A stretch of 6,540 bases of DNA from Bryobacterales bacterium (GCA_003164075.1 PLRZ01000662.1:1-6540), one strand, 5' to 3'; shown: positions 1 to 6,524, counted from the stretch's first letter. Program-made: numbers and translations. The notes: generated from the sequence alone by a model not told the origin.

Positions 1-3
1 CCC

Positions 4-3000
4 CTACTGCCCGACCGTGATCGCGAGTCCCGTCTGCGAGGAAACTCCGCCAATCGTCGCCACTACTGCAGCGTCTCCATTGGGCAGACTCGCCGGCACC
101 GTCACATTGAACTGATACAGGCCCGATGCCGATAGCCCGGCGAACGACGGCGTCACTGCCACACCCCCAATGGTCATCTGCACGGTGTTGGCCAGCGGTA
201 ACGCCGTGGTCACCTTCTGCCCCGTGGGCGCCGCCGGAGTCGTCGGACCGAATCCCGTGCCATACAACGAGATGATCTCCCCTGGGTTGGCCGGCGTAGT
301 GGTTCCCACCAGGCTGCCGTCCAGGTGAACCGCGGCCGCATGCGTGCTGTCGAGAGTAAAGAATGCCGGCGCGAACTGTACTTTCTGCGCCGTAAACGAG
401 TTACTAAGCTGCCCCGCTGTAGTCACCTGGACCGTCACCGATCCCGTGACGGTGTCATCCGGCGCCAGCACGTTGATTTGCCCGGGACCGATATAGGAGA
501 TGTACGCCGGTATTCCGTCTATGGTGACCGATACGCCCTGAAGCGACGCCGGCAGCGCTCCGTTGACAATGTCGCTGGCCTGCCAGCTATAGATAGTCGC
601 CGAAAGATTAGTGCCGAATATGGCGACCCACGTGGCCGACGCGAAATTAGTCTGGTAGCTCGCCGCATTGGCTACCGCGGTGATCGCGGGCGCTGGCGGA
701 AGTGTACCTTGAACAGTCAGCGTCACGGTGACCGTCATCGGAGTGACGCTGTTATCGGCCGCGGCAACTGTCACGTTGGCGGTATAAGTCCCCGGCGCCA
801 TGTTATACGGGATCACCGAGACGGCCGGCGCTCCCGGCAGCGAGCCGGACGCGGCAGACAGGGTGGCCCAAGACGAATCGCTGGAAGCCACCCACGTAAA
901 TGTTCCCCCGCCCGTATTGCTAATCGAAAGGCTCTGCGACACCGGGACCGCGCTGCCAATCGTGAACTGGTATGGGAGCGATTGCGGCGTCACCGACAGA
1001 ACTGCCGGTGCGGCAGTCACTACCAGGGTGACGGCCACCGTGACGGGACTGTTGGACGCCGCCGTCGACGCGATTTGAATGGCGCCATTGTAGGTGCCCA
1101 CCGCCAGCAGTGCCGGCGATACCGTCACCGTGACGTTCGACGGAGCCGTGCCCGAGGCCGGAGACACGCTCAACCACACGGCACTCGCCGAATTCACCGT
1201 CGCCGTCCAGGCGAGAGTCCCGGTCCCGGCATTGGCAATCGCCAGGGACTGCGTCGCCGGGACGCCGCCGCCCGCCGTGTACGTAAACGGCGACAAGGTG
1301 GCGGGAGTGACGGACATCGTAGACTGGGGAACCGCCCTGACGCCAATCGCGTCGATCCCCGCGACGGCGTCCACCACAAGAGTCTGGTACCCGGTCAACG
1401 TCGCCGGCAACTGCACCACGATCGCCGTATTCGACCACGAAGTAACCGTCAGCGTCTGAGGCGTGGTGGATCCCGCCGGAGTGGCCGTCACCTTGCAATT
1501 GCCGCACTGCGTACCGAGCGATTCGCCGTTGATCGTGATCGCCGTACCGGAAGCCACCGCTTCCCCCGTCACAGCGGTGGACAGGGGCGTGACGTTAATG
1601 ATGGCCGCACCGAACTTACAACGGGTCGCCGCGAAATAGCCCACCGACGCGGCCAGGGTTCCGCAGTTGATGGCGCCCATCGACGTACTGGTAGCGGTGT
1701 AAGCGCCGCTCCCCGTCGCCATATCGACGTACCAAATGGTCTCGGTATCGCCGCCGTCGATGAACGGTACGGTTCCCCACGTGACCCCCATGATGTCGTT
1801 CAGGTAGCTGCCGGTGGAAGCCTGCACCGCGAAGAACGTTCCTCCATAGCCGGACAGGACCGGGTCCGCGCTGGCCGACGTCCCGATGGACTGCCAGTCG
1901 GTGGTGCCGTCCAGGAACGATTGGACGATCAGATAGGTGGGGTGCGTGGTGCTGGTGATATTGGCGATGCCCGGAGCACTGCAATTGAACGTGCCCAGCA
2001 GGGCAGTATTCGTGAAGGCTCCCGTGTCGACATGGCAATACTGCAACACGCGGGTGAGGGCGGGCTTCTGGGATACGAAGCCGAGCGAGGCGCTGGTGGT
2101 GGATACCAGCCCGTCACTGGCATTGGAGGTGGAAACGCTGGACGAGAGCGTGGCATAGGCGCCGGCATTGCCGACAATGGCGATGGCGTCCACGCCCGCC
2201 AGATCGTCGCCGCGCTGGTTCCAGGTGGCCAGGTTCCAAAGAAATGCGCTCCCGGGTACGAGTTCGGCGTCCTCGGTGCCCGCCTGCAATCCCGCGGCAT
2301 AGTTGCCCGCCGCGAACGAACCGAAATTGGGAGTGGCAATCAACACCAGCTTGCGTACCAGCGTATAGTACGGTGGCAAGTACGTCCCGTTGGTCTGCAG
2401 CCCCGAAAGGTAGGCGCGCGCGATCAGGCCGCCCATGCTGTGGGCCACCAGGTCGATCTGAGGCACTTGCGTTCCATCGTCATATTTGATGCCGTTCAGG
2501 AAATTGCCCAGGTCGACGCCCAGCGTTTCAATCGGTTGGTTGGCACCTTCCACGCAGTTGTCGAACAGATAGACCACCGGCACTCCGGCGGACACCAGAT
2601 ATTGCGCCATGTTGCCGAATGTCGTCGCCGAAGACGTCGCGATCGGGCAAGTGCCGGTGAAACCCTCTTCCCAGCCATTCAACAGCACCACCGGGGGCTG
2701 CGTGCTGCCGTTTGGCACGGTGGTGCGCGGTTCGACTACCACATCCACGTTGGCATGCATCTCTTCGCCCGAAGCGCTGGTGGCCGATAGCGTGACGGCA
2801 TACTCGCCCGGTGTCGCCCGGGAAGAGGGCGCCAGCAGGATTCGATCCTGTGCCGCATTCGGCGCCACCACCAGGCCGGCCACGTCCTGGCCGCCGGCGG
2901 TCACGCGCCGCGTCTTGGCGTGGACCATGAAATCGAGCGTGTCCGCCGCTGCCGGGATCTCGGTGGCTTCGCCCATCCGGACTTCGTACCGGGTCTTCAG

Positions 3001-3120
3001 CACAACCATCGGCCTGGCGGTCTGGGACACGGCGCAAAACGCGCTACCTAAGAGCAATCCGGCGGCAATCGCGACACGGTTGAACGCACTACGGGTGCAC
3101 TCCTGCTGGTGACGTCGCAT
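4..3120 (-). CDS. Secreted lipase-like alpha/beta hydrolase with IPT, BACON-like and TIGR03437 C-terminal domains
   Basis: A 1038-residue exported protein predicted to hydrolyse an ester or lipid outside the cytoplasm. An N-terminal signal peptide (hydrophobic stretch about 15-30, probable cleavage after A-V-S at 32) is followed by a beta-rich Ig-like segment (about 36-131). The alpha/beta hydrolase core (about 143-405) has the strand VVLLNGW with its oxyanion loop, the nucleophile elbow AHSMGG with Ser228, a likely acid Asp336 (SDGLVS) and a likely His393 (His363 is an alternative). Residues 406-505 match nothing I recognise. An IPT/TIG-like domain follows (about 506-597, with a CGNC motif at 539-542), then two BACON-like repeats (about 601-701 and 706-803) and a TIGR03437-type module (about 811-1037). 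The start at 3120 is chosen because it begins directly at the signal peptide; the frame stays open 58 codons further upstream, but those residues do not look like an exported N terminus. No good Shine-Dalgarno is visible. The fold and export are well supported; the substrate is unknown. Confidence 0.9.
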   Translation of the reverse strand: MRRHQQECTRSAFNRVAIAAGLLLGSAFCAVSQTARPMVVLKTRYEVRMGEATEIPAAADTLDFMVHAKTRRVTAGGQDVAGLVVAPNAAQDRILLAPSSRATPGEYAVTLSATSASGEEMHANVDVVVEPRTTVPNGSTQPPVVLLNGWEEGFTGTCPIATSSATTFGNMAQYLVSAGVPVVYLFDNCVEGANQPIETLGVDLGNFLNGIKYDDGTQVPQIDLVAHSMGGLIARAYLSGLQTNGTYLPPYYTLVRKLVLIATPNFGSFAAGNYAAGLQAGTEDAELVPGSAFLWNLATWNQRGDDLAGVDAIAIVGNAGAYATLSSSVSTSNASDGLVSTTSASLGFVSQKPALTRVLQYCHVDTGAFTNTALLGTFNCSAPGIANITSTTHPTYLIVQSFLDGTTDWQSIGTSASADPVLSGYGGTFFAVQASTGSYLNDIMGVTWGTVPFIDGGDTETIWYVDMATGSGAYTATSTSMGAINCGTLAASVGYFAATRCKFGAAIINVTPLSTAVTGEAVASGTAITINGESLGTQCGNCKVTATPAGSTTPQTLTVTSWSNTAIVVQLPATLTGYQTLVVDAVAGIDAIGVRAVPQSTMSVTPATLSPFTYTAGGGVPATQSLAIANAGTGTLAWTATVNSASAVWLSVSPASGTAPSNVTVTVSPALLAVGTYNGAIQIASTAASNSPVTVAVTLVVTAAPAVLSVTPQSLPYQFTIGSAVPVSQSLSISNTGGGTFTWVASSDSSWATLSAASGSLPGAPAVSVIPYNMAPGTYTANVTVAAADNSVTPMTVTVTLTVQGTLPPAPAITAVANAASYQTNFASATWVAIFGTNLSATIYSWQASDIVNGALPASLQGVSVTIDGIPAYISYIGPGQINVLAPDDTVTGSVTVQVTTAGQLSNSFTAQKVQFAPAFFTLDSTHAAAVHLDGSLVGTTTPANPGEIISLYGTGFGPTTPAAPTGQKVTTALPLANTVQMTIGGVAVTPSFAGLSASGLYQFNVTVPASLPNGDAAVVATIGGVSSQTGLAITVGQ

Positions 3121-3130
3121 GCTATTAATA

Positions 3131-3144
3131 GGACGCACCCGTCC
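3131..3144. repeat. Small perfect hairpin just upstream of the lipase start
   Basis: Arms GGACG and CGTCC (5 bp) around a CACC loop, lying 11-24 nt before the lipase ATG and next to an A-run (T-run on the lipase strand). It could be a short operator or a 5' UTR stem. The T-run precedes the stem in the lipase direction. In the plus direction the stem is followed by A residues. It is therefore not a terminator on either strand. Confidence 0.35.
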
Positions 3145-3181
3145 GAAAAAACGCGCAGGCGATTTTTGAATTGTTCCGTTT

Positions 3182-3191
3182 CGCACGTGCG
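3182..3191. repeat. 10-bp perfect palindrome CGCACGTGCG
   Basis: A self-complementary 10-mer with a CACGTG core near the middle of the divergent spacer, about 26 bp upstream of the esterase -10-like element. Its symmetry and position suit a dimeric regulator. A 10-bp palindrome is not rare in GC-rich DNA, so this is only a candidate operator. Confidence 0.3.
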
Positions 3192-3213
3192 CCCAAAGCG
3201 GTCGCCTCCGGCG

Positions 3214-3222
3214 TGATAAGAT
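3214..3222 (+). promoter_or_regulatory. Possible extended -10 promoter for the esterase gene
   Basis: TGATAAGAT fits an extended -10 (TG-N-TAAGAT, four of six matches to TATAAT) and would place the transcript start about 20 nt before the esterase ATG. No recognisable -35 lies 16-18 bp upstream, which is tolerated by extended -10 promoters. Acidobacterial promoter consensus may differ, so confidence is low. Confidence 0.35.
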
Positions 3223-3237
3223 TTCGGACTGGAACCC

Positions 3238-3242
3238 AGGAG
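3238..3242 (+). promoter_or_regulatory. Ribosome binding site of the esterase gene
   Basis: AGGAG sits 6 nt before the ATG at 3249. This decides the start over an in-frame ATG at 3171, which would add 26 basic residues in front of a clean signal peptide. Confidence 0.8.
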
Positions 3243-3248
3243 CCAAGC

Positions 3249-4298
3249 ATGAAACCACTGATCCCGATTGCCCTCGCCGCGGCCTTCGCCGCAACCGCCA
3301 TTATGGCCATCGCGCAGAGCCCGGCGCAGCCGGCGCCCCCGCAAAAAGGCCCCGCCGCCCCGGCGCCCAAGGGCCCCGATCCGAATTCGCAATATCGATT
3401 AGGCCCCGATTCGATGCCCCAGCCGGGCGTTCCGCAGGGCGAGATCCGCGGTCCGTTTACCCTGGCGTCGAACGTCTATCCGGGCACCCAACACACTTAC
3501 TGGGTGTACGTTCCGGCGCAGTACGATCCGGCGGTTCCGGCCAGCCTGATGATCTTCCAGGACGGACAGGCATTCAAGGCCGAAGATGGCGATATTCATG
3601 CCCAGCACGTGATGGACAATCTGATTTACCGCCGCGAGATTCCGGTGATGATCGGCGTATTCATCAATCCCGGCCGCAGGCCCGATCAGCCCGAGCCGAC
3701 GCTGCAGGAGTGGGGCGACCGGACCACCAATCGCCCCGCCGAATACAATACGCCCGACGATAAATACGCGCGCATCGTAGTCGACGAGCTCATGCCCGCC
3801 CTGTATAAGGACTACAACATCTCCAAAGACCCCGAACAGCACGGCATCGGCGGCTCCAGTTCCGGCGCCATTGCCGCGTTCATGGTGGCATGGGAACGGC
3901 CCAACGACTTTCGCAAGGTGCTGAGCAATGTCGGCAGTTTCGTCAATCTGCGCGGCGGCAATGTGTATCCGGAACGCGTTCTGGCGGCGGACAAGAAGCC
4001 CCTCCGCGTGTTCCTGTGCGATGGCCGCAACGACAATCGGGGAATCGGCCGCGGCGGCGAATACGACGAGACGCGCGACTGGTTTTTCCAGAACGTCCGG
4101 CTGATGAAGGCGCTGACCGAGAAAGGTTACGACGTGAACTACTCATGGGGGATGAATCTCCACGGCCAGAAATTCGGCGGCGCGATCCTGCCCGAAATGA
4201 TGCGCTGGCTGTGGCGCGACGGCCCGGTCTCCACCGACCCGAACGATACGGCGGAGCGCAGTTTTCGAGAGCCGGCGAAGTCCGGGAAAAAAAATTAA
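3249..4298 (+). CDS. Secreted esterase, enterochelin-esterase-like alpha/beta hydrolase
   Basis: A 349-residue exported protein of the putative esterase family related to enterochelin esterase and esterase D (COG2382/PF00756 type). It starts with a signal peptide (hydrophobic 4-21, probable cleavage AIA|Q after residue 22), then a proline/alanine-rich linker (about 24-45). The catalytic domain opens with a strand of the form [11 protein letters not shown] (84-94) and LMIFQDG (100-106). The nucleophile elbow is GSSSG at 202-206, making Ser204 the nucleophile. The His is most likely His305 (NLHG). The acid is probably Asp258 or Asp262 in the CDGRNDN loop. Length is normal for the family. Only the esterase fold can be stated; the substrate could be a plant or microbial ester or a siderophore, and no siderophore genes are nearby. 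It is divergent from a secreted lipase, and its end converges on the two-component operon. The 3' end is an A8 run encoding the last Lys-Lys-Asn. Confidence 0.9.
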   Translation: MKPLIPIALAAAFAATAIMAIAQSPAQPAPPQKGPAAPAPKGPDPNSQYRLGPDSMPQPGVPQGEIRGPFTLASNVYPGTQHTYWVYVPAQYDPAVPASLMIFQDGQAFKAEDGDIHAQHVMDNLIYRREIPVMIGVFINPGRRPDQPEPTLQEWGDRTTNRPAEYNTPDDKYARIVVDELMPALYKDYNISKDPEQHGIGGSSSGAIAAFMVAWERPNDFRKVLSNVGSFVNLRGGNVYPERVLAADKKPLRVFLCDGRNDNRGIGRGGEYDETRDWFFQNVRLMKALTEKGYDVNYSWGMNLHGQKFGGAILPEMMRWLWRDGPVSTDPNDTAERSFREPAKSGKKN

Positions 4299-4300
4299 TG

Positions 4301-4380
4301 GCCACCGATGAACACGGATAAACACGGATAAAACAATGTCTTTTCTTATCTGTGTTCATCCGTGGCGAATTCGGTTTTTT
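4301..4380. terminator. Bidirectional terminator built from a long imperfect inverted repeat
   Basis: Two 21-nt arms (4301-4321 and 4346-4366) are inverted copies with 19 of 21 identical positions; one of the differences still gives a G-U pair in the plus-strand RNA. The loop is 24 nt. A T6 run (4375-4380) follows on the plus strand. On the minus strand the stem is followed within a few bases by a T8 run (complement of A8 at 4287-4294). This sits just after the esterase stop and between two convergent genes, so it can end both transcripts. The left arm overlaps a perfect tandem duplication of AACACGGATA. Confidence 0.65.
4311..4330. repeat. Perfect tandem repeat AACACGGATA x2
   Basis: Two identical 10-mers head to tail (4311-4320 and 4321-4330). 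The first lies in the left arm of the terminator hairpin and the second in its loop. Either copy could pair with the right arm at 4346-4366, giving alternative registers. The unit resembles a GATGAACACRGATAA-type intergenic repeat that I recall from Acidobacteria, Planctomycetes and Verrucomicrobia; this link is from memory. Confidence 0.8.
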
Positions 4381-4388
4381 GCAAGGAC

Positions 4389-4470
4389 CGCTTGCTGGCA
4401 CGCGCGGCTCGGAAAACACTGCGATGATTCCACGGGACTTGTTACCGAGCCGCGACCGCCAGGGAGCGGT
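4389..4470. repeat. REP-like inverted repeat element in the convergent intergenic region
   Basis: A perfect 10-bp inverted pair, CGCGGCTCGG (4403-4412) and CCGAGCCGCG (4445-4454), is separated by 32 nt. Immediately after it, ACCGC (4455-4459) and GCGGT (4466-4470) form a 5-bp stem around CAGGGA. The half reading GAGCCGCGACCGCCAGGGAG resembles a dispersed GC-rich element I recall from Acidobacteria and Planctomycetes genomes, where it is often mis-translated as SRDRxGAV. It lies beyond the likely terminator, near the 3' end of the response regulator gene. Copy number in this genome cannot be seen from one window. Confidence 0.55.
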
Positions 4471-4508
4471 GCTGCTCCTCCGCATGGCAGTTTCGCGACA
4501 GAAACCAG

Positions 4509-5285
4509 CTAGGCCCCCAGCCGCTTTTTCAGCTCCTGCACCCGTTCGCGAGCCACTGGCAACTCCGTCGAACGGGCATCCTTCAGCCGCACCAGCGCGC
4601 GTCCCCCGAACCAGGCGTCGAGTTCCTTGACCCACGCCAGGTTCAACAAGGTGGAACGATGAATGCGGAAGAAGTGGCGCGGATCGAGCTTCTGCTCCAG
4701 ATCGGATACCGTGTGGTCCACCACGTGGCTCTTGCCCTCGGTGGCGGCATAGGTCAGCTTCTCCTGCGCAAAAAAGTGCGTCACTTTGGCCAGCTCCAGG
4801 ACATGAATCCGCTCGCCCAACCGCGAGGCGATGCGTTCCGGATATTCCGCCGCCAGGCCGGCCCCGGGCTGACGCAGGGCTCCGGCCAGTTGCGCCAGCA
4901 TGGCCTTCCAGTCCGGCGCCGCAACCGCCGACGCGCGTAGCCTCTCGATCTTGTCGAGGGCGCGTGACAGGTGCCGTTCTTCAATGGGCTTGAGCAGGTA
5001 GTCGATGGAGTTTACTTCGAAGGCCTGCAAAGCGTACTGGTCGTAAGCCGTGGTAAAGACCACCAGCGGCTGCCGGTCCATCATGCCGAGCATCTCGAAG
5101 CCCGTCATTCCGGGCATCTGAATATCCAGAAAGAGCACGTCCACGGCGGTTTCCGACAGTGCCGCCAGGGCATCCACGGGGTCGCTGCTGCTTCCGGCCA
5201 CTTCCACCCGCCCGGTCTCATCCAGCATGCGTTTGAGCCGGCGCACCGCCAGCGGCTCGTCGTCCACTAGAAAGGCGCGCATCAT
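4509..5285 (-). CDS. LytTR-family response regulator (LytR/AlgR type)
   Basis: A 258-residue cytoplasmic transcription regulator, partner of the adjacent sensor kinase. The receiver domain (about 1-118) shows the acidic pair Asp8-Asp9, the phospho-acceptor Asp54 in FLDIQMPG, Thr79 in FTTAY and Lys99 in LLKP. A linker (about 119-147) joins it to a LytTR DNA-binding domain (about 148-256) with the family signature FFRIHRSTLLN at 205-215. Length is typical. The first of two consecutive ATGs is chosen: AAGAAGG lies 7 nt upstream, and that ATG overlaps the kinase stop as ATGA, a classic sign of translational coupling. LytTR proteins bind pairs of direct repeats about 21 bp apart; such repeats occur upstream of this operon at 6401-6451, so autoregulation is plausible. 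Target genes are otherwise unknown. Confidence 0.95.
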   Translation of the reverse strand: MMRAFLVDDEPLAVRRLKRMLDETGRVEVAGSSSDPVDALAALSETAVDVLFLDIQMPGMTGFEMLGMMDRQPLVVFTTAYDQYALQAFEVNSIDYLLKPIEERHLSRALDKIERLRASAVAAPDWKAMLAQLAGALRQPGAGLAAEYPERIASRLGERIHVLELAKVTHFFAQEKLTYAATEGKSHVVDHTVSDLEQKLDPRHFFRIHRSTLLNLAWVKELDAWFGGRALVRLKDARSTELPVARERVQELKKRLGA

Positions 5286-6352
5286 GCCAGCACCTTCTTT
5301 TGCGGCACCGATACTCCCACCACCATGCGGCCGCCGCGGCGCGCCATCTCCAGGCGGCCCTCGCCGTCGAACAGGGCGGTCAGGCGCTCCTGGAGGTTCT
5401 CCAGTCCGTGACCCTGCTGCAGGGAACTCCGCTCGAACCCGGGTCCGTTATCGCTCACTTCCAGCACCAGGCAGCCCGACACCAGGCGCGCGGCCACTCC
5501 GATCTCGCCTCCATAGCGGTTGGGCGCCACGGCGTGTTTGATGCTGTTTTCCACCAGCGTCTGCAGCGCCAGCGGCGGAACGTCCAGGTCCGCCATGTCC
5601 GGCGGCACATCCAACGTGAACCGCAAACGGTCGCCGAAACGCGTTTTCTCGATTTCCAGGTAGTCCTCCACCACGTGCAATTCCTGGCGCAAGGGCACCA
5701 GGCCGCGGGCATTGTTGTCCAGCGAATAGCGCAACAGCGCCGCCAGCCGCTCCACGGTCCGTTCCGCCTTGCGCGGATCTTCGCGAATCAGGGCGCTGAT
5801 GGAATTGAGAGTATTGAAGAGGAAGTGGGGATGGATGCGCGATTCGAGCGACGAGAGCCGCGCCTGGGTCACCAGTTGACGCGCGCGCTCGTCCTCCAGT
5901 TGGCGGGTGCGCAGCTCTTCCTTGGCGGCCTCCAGGCGCCCCCGAAGAACTTCAAAAGCCGTGGTGGTGAGGCCCAGCACCACCGTCAAACAGACCGCGA
6001 TGCGCAGCCCATATCCGAATTCCGGCCAGAAGTGCGCCCAGTTCTGCCAGCCGACGGCTACGAAGATCAGGTTTGCCGCCAGCGACCCCACCACCGCCCA
6101 GCCGGCTAGTATGGCAACCAGCAAAGGGATCCGCAGAAAGCGCGACCGGCACCACAGCCGCGGTCCCAGCCGCTCCATCACCAGCCATGCCGGCATCCCG
6201 ATACAGAAAGTGAAGACCAGGCTGTACCTGAAATGGTCCACCGTTTCCCGGAGGGTGGAGTGCTCGCGAAAAACCATCATCAGGACCGGGGGGATCACGG
6301 CCACGGCGATGTTGCTGACGATCACGTCCGCGATTTTGCGCAGAACTCTCAT
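5282..6352 (-). CDS. LytS-type membrane sensor histidine kinase
   Basis: A 356-residue inner-membrane kinase that would phosphorylate the LytTR regulator encoded next. Four hydrophobic segments (about 12-28, 43-60, 76-100, 114-134) form the sensor part without a large extracytoplasmic domain, so the signal is probably sensed in or near the membrane. A helical, charged linker (about 135-170) leads to the His_kinase domain (PF06580 type) with IHPHFLFNTLNSI; by family comparison His176 in PHF is the phospho-acceptor. The HATPase domain has the N box LVENSIKH (Asn269), the G1 box DNGPGF (301-306) and a G2-like GHGLENL (314-320). The start is fixed: an in-frame TGA lies directly before this ATG. 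The ribosome site is weak (AAGAG, about 5 nt upstream). It is the first gene of the operon and overlaps the regulator start by 4 bp. The ligand is unknown. Confidence 0.95.
   Translation of the reverse strand: MRVLRKIADVIVSNIAVAVIPPVLMMVFREHSTLRETVDHFRYSLVFTFCIGMPAWLVMERLGPRLWCRSRFLRIPLLVAILAGWAVVGSLAANLIFVAVGWQNWAHFWPEFGYGLRIAVCLTVVLGLTTTAFEVLRGRLEAAKEELRTRQLEDERARQLVTQARLSSLESRIHPHFLFNTLNSISALIREDPRKAERTVERLAALLRYSLDNNARGLVPLRQELHVVEDYLEIEKTRFGDRLRFTLDVPPDMADLDVPPLALQTLVENSIKHAVAPNRYGGEIGVAARLVSGCLVLEVSDNGPGFERSSLQQGHGLENLQERLTALFDGEGRLEMARRGGRMVVGVSVPQKKVLA
5293..5299 (-). promoter_or_regulatory. Ribosome binding site of the response regulator
   Basis: AAGAAGG on the minus strand, inside the last codons of the kinase gene, 7 nt before the ATG at 5285. 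It supports the first of the two adjacent ATGs and fits coupled translation with the kinase. Confidence 0.7.
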
Positions 6353-6400
6353 TCAGCTCTTATGGTAGTGGGCCGCGCGGGCAGCGGCGTGGGGTGGGGC

Positions 6401-6451
6401 GACGAAAAGGCGCGGATTCCCGACGAAGGGCCGCCGGGAATGGACGAAGCG
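6401..6451 (-). promoter_or_regulatory. Three 21-bp-phased direct repeats, candidate LytTR operator
   Basis: On the operon strand three 9-mers fit CNYTTCGTC: CGCTTCGTC (6451-6443), CCCTTCGTC (6430-6422) and CTTTTCGTC (6409-6401). They start exactly 21 bp apart and lie about 50-100 bp upstream of the kinase ATG. LytTR regulators are known to bind 9-bp direct repeats separated by 12-13 bp, which is the same 21-22-bp period. As I recall it, the Pseudomonas AlgR core is CCGTTCGTC, which these sites match at 7-8 of 9 positions. Function as an autoregulatory site is inference. Confidence 0.5.
6416..6441. repeat. 7-bp inverted repeat ATTCCCG / CGGGAAT
   Basis: Arms at 6416-6422 and 6435-6441 with a 12-nt spacer flank the middle one of the three 21-bp-phased repeats. 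It could be a second operator half-site pair or chance symmetry in GC-rich DNA. Confidence 0.35.
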
Positions 6452-6482
6452 CGCAGGAATAACTTCGCAGCAAGCGTCGTGG

Positions 6483-6524
6483 CGCAGACACTCTTGTCTG
6501 CGGCGCCGAGACTCTTCTCGGCGC
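6483..6524. repeat. Two abutting perfect hairpins with identical CTCT loops
   Basis: The first stem is CGCAGACA/TGTCTGCG (6483-6490 and 6495-6502, 8 bp) around CTCT. The second is GCGCCGAGA/TCTCGGCGC (6503-6511 and 6516-6524, 9 bp), also around CTCT, with no base between the two stems. No T-run follows on either strand, so an intrinsic terminator is unlikely. The regular design suggests a dispersed REP/BIME-like element or a structured RNA, positioned about 130 bp upstream of the kinase. Nothing else recognisable is seen from 6525 to the window end. Confidence 0.7.

Larger units (their letters stand above)
3121..3248. promoter_or_regulatory. Divergent intergenic region between lipase and esterase genes
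   Basis: These 128 bp must carry the promoters of both divergent hydrolase genes. Visible elements are a 5-bp hairpin close to the lipase start, a perfect 10-bp palindrome near the middle and an extended -10-like sequence facing the esterase. For the lipase direction I find only TATTAA, 4 nt before its ATG, which is too close for a normal leader, and no matching -35. Control of the two genes by one shared regulator is inference. Confidence 0.5.

Noticed and set aside
325..2790. Open frame of 821 codons on the plus strand opposite the lipase gene
   Set aside because: It is very Arg/Gly/His-rich with no recognisable domain or signal peptide, and lies wholly antisense to a gene with clear domains; a typical GC-rich shadow frame.
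3121..3294. Upstream extension of the lipase by 58 residues to an ATG at 3294
   Set aside because: The extra residues are Arg-rich and precede a good signal peptide beginning at the ATG at 3120. They would also run across the esterase start and its ribosome site.
4301..4366. CRISPR-like or transposon-end interpretation of the repeated GAACACGGATA units
   Set aside because: Only two tandem units plus one inverted copy, no regular spacers, no transposase and no target duplication visible; a terminator hairpin explains it better.
4490..4505. GTTTC/GAAAC 5-bp stem just past the response regulator stop
   Set aside because: The stem is short and weak and has no T-run, so it is not convincing as a terminator.
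4352..4630. Small plus-strand frame containing SRDRQGAV
   Set aside because: Its readable part is the translation of the REP-like element and it runs antisense into the response regulator gene.
3943..4635. Minus-strand frame of 230 codons across the convergent spacer
   Set aside because: It overlaps two well-supported genes and translates the intergenic repeats (the FIRVYPCSSVA-type peptide is a product of the GATGAACAC repeat), so it is spurious.
5300..6109. Open frame of 269 codons on the plus strand opposite the kinase
   Set aside because: It is His/Gln/Arg-rich low-complexity sequence antisense to a kinase with all expected motifs; no ribosome site or domain support.
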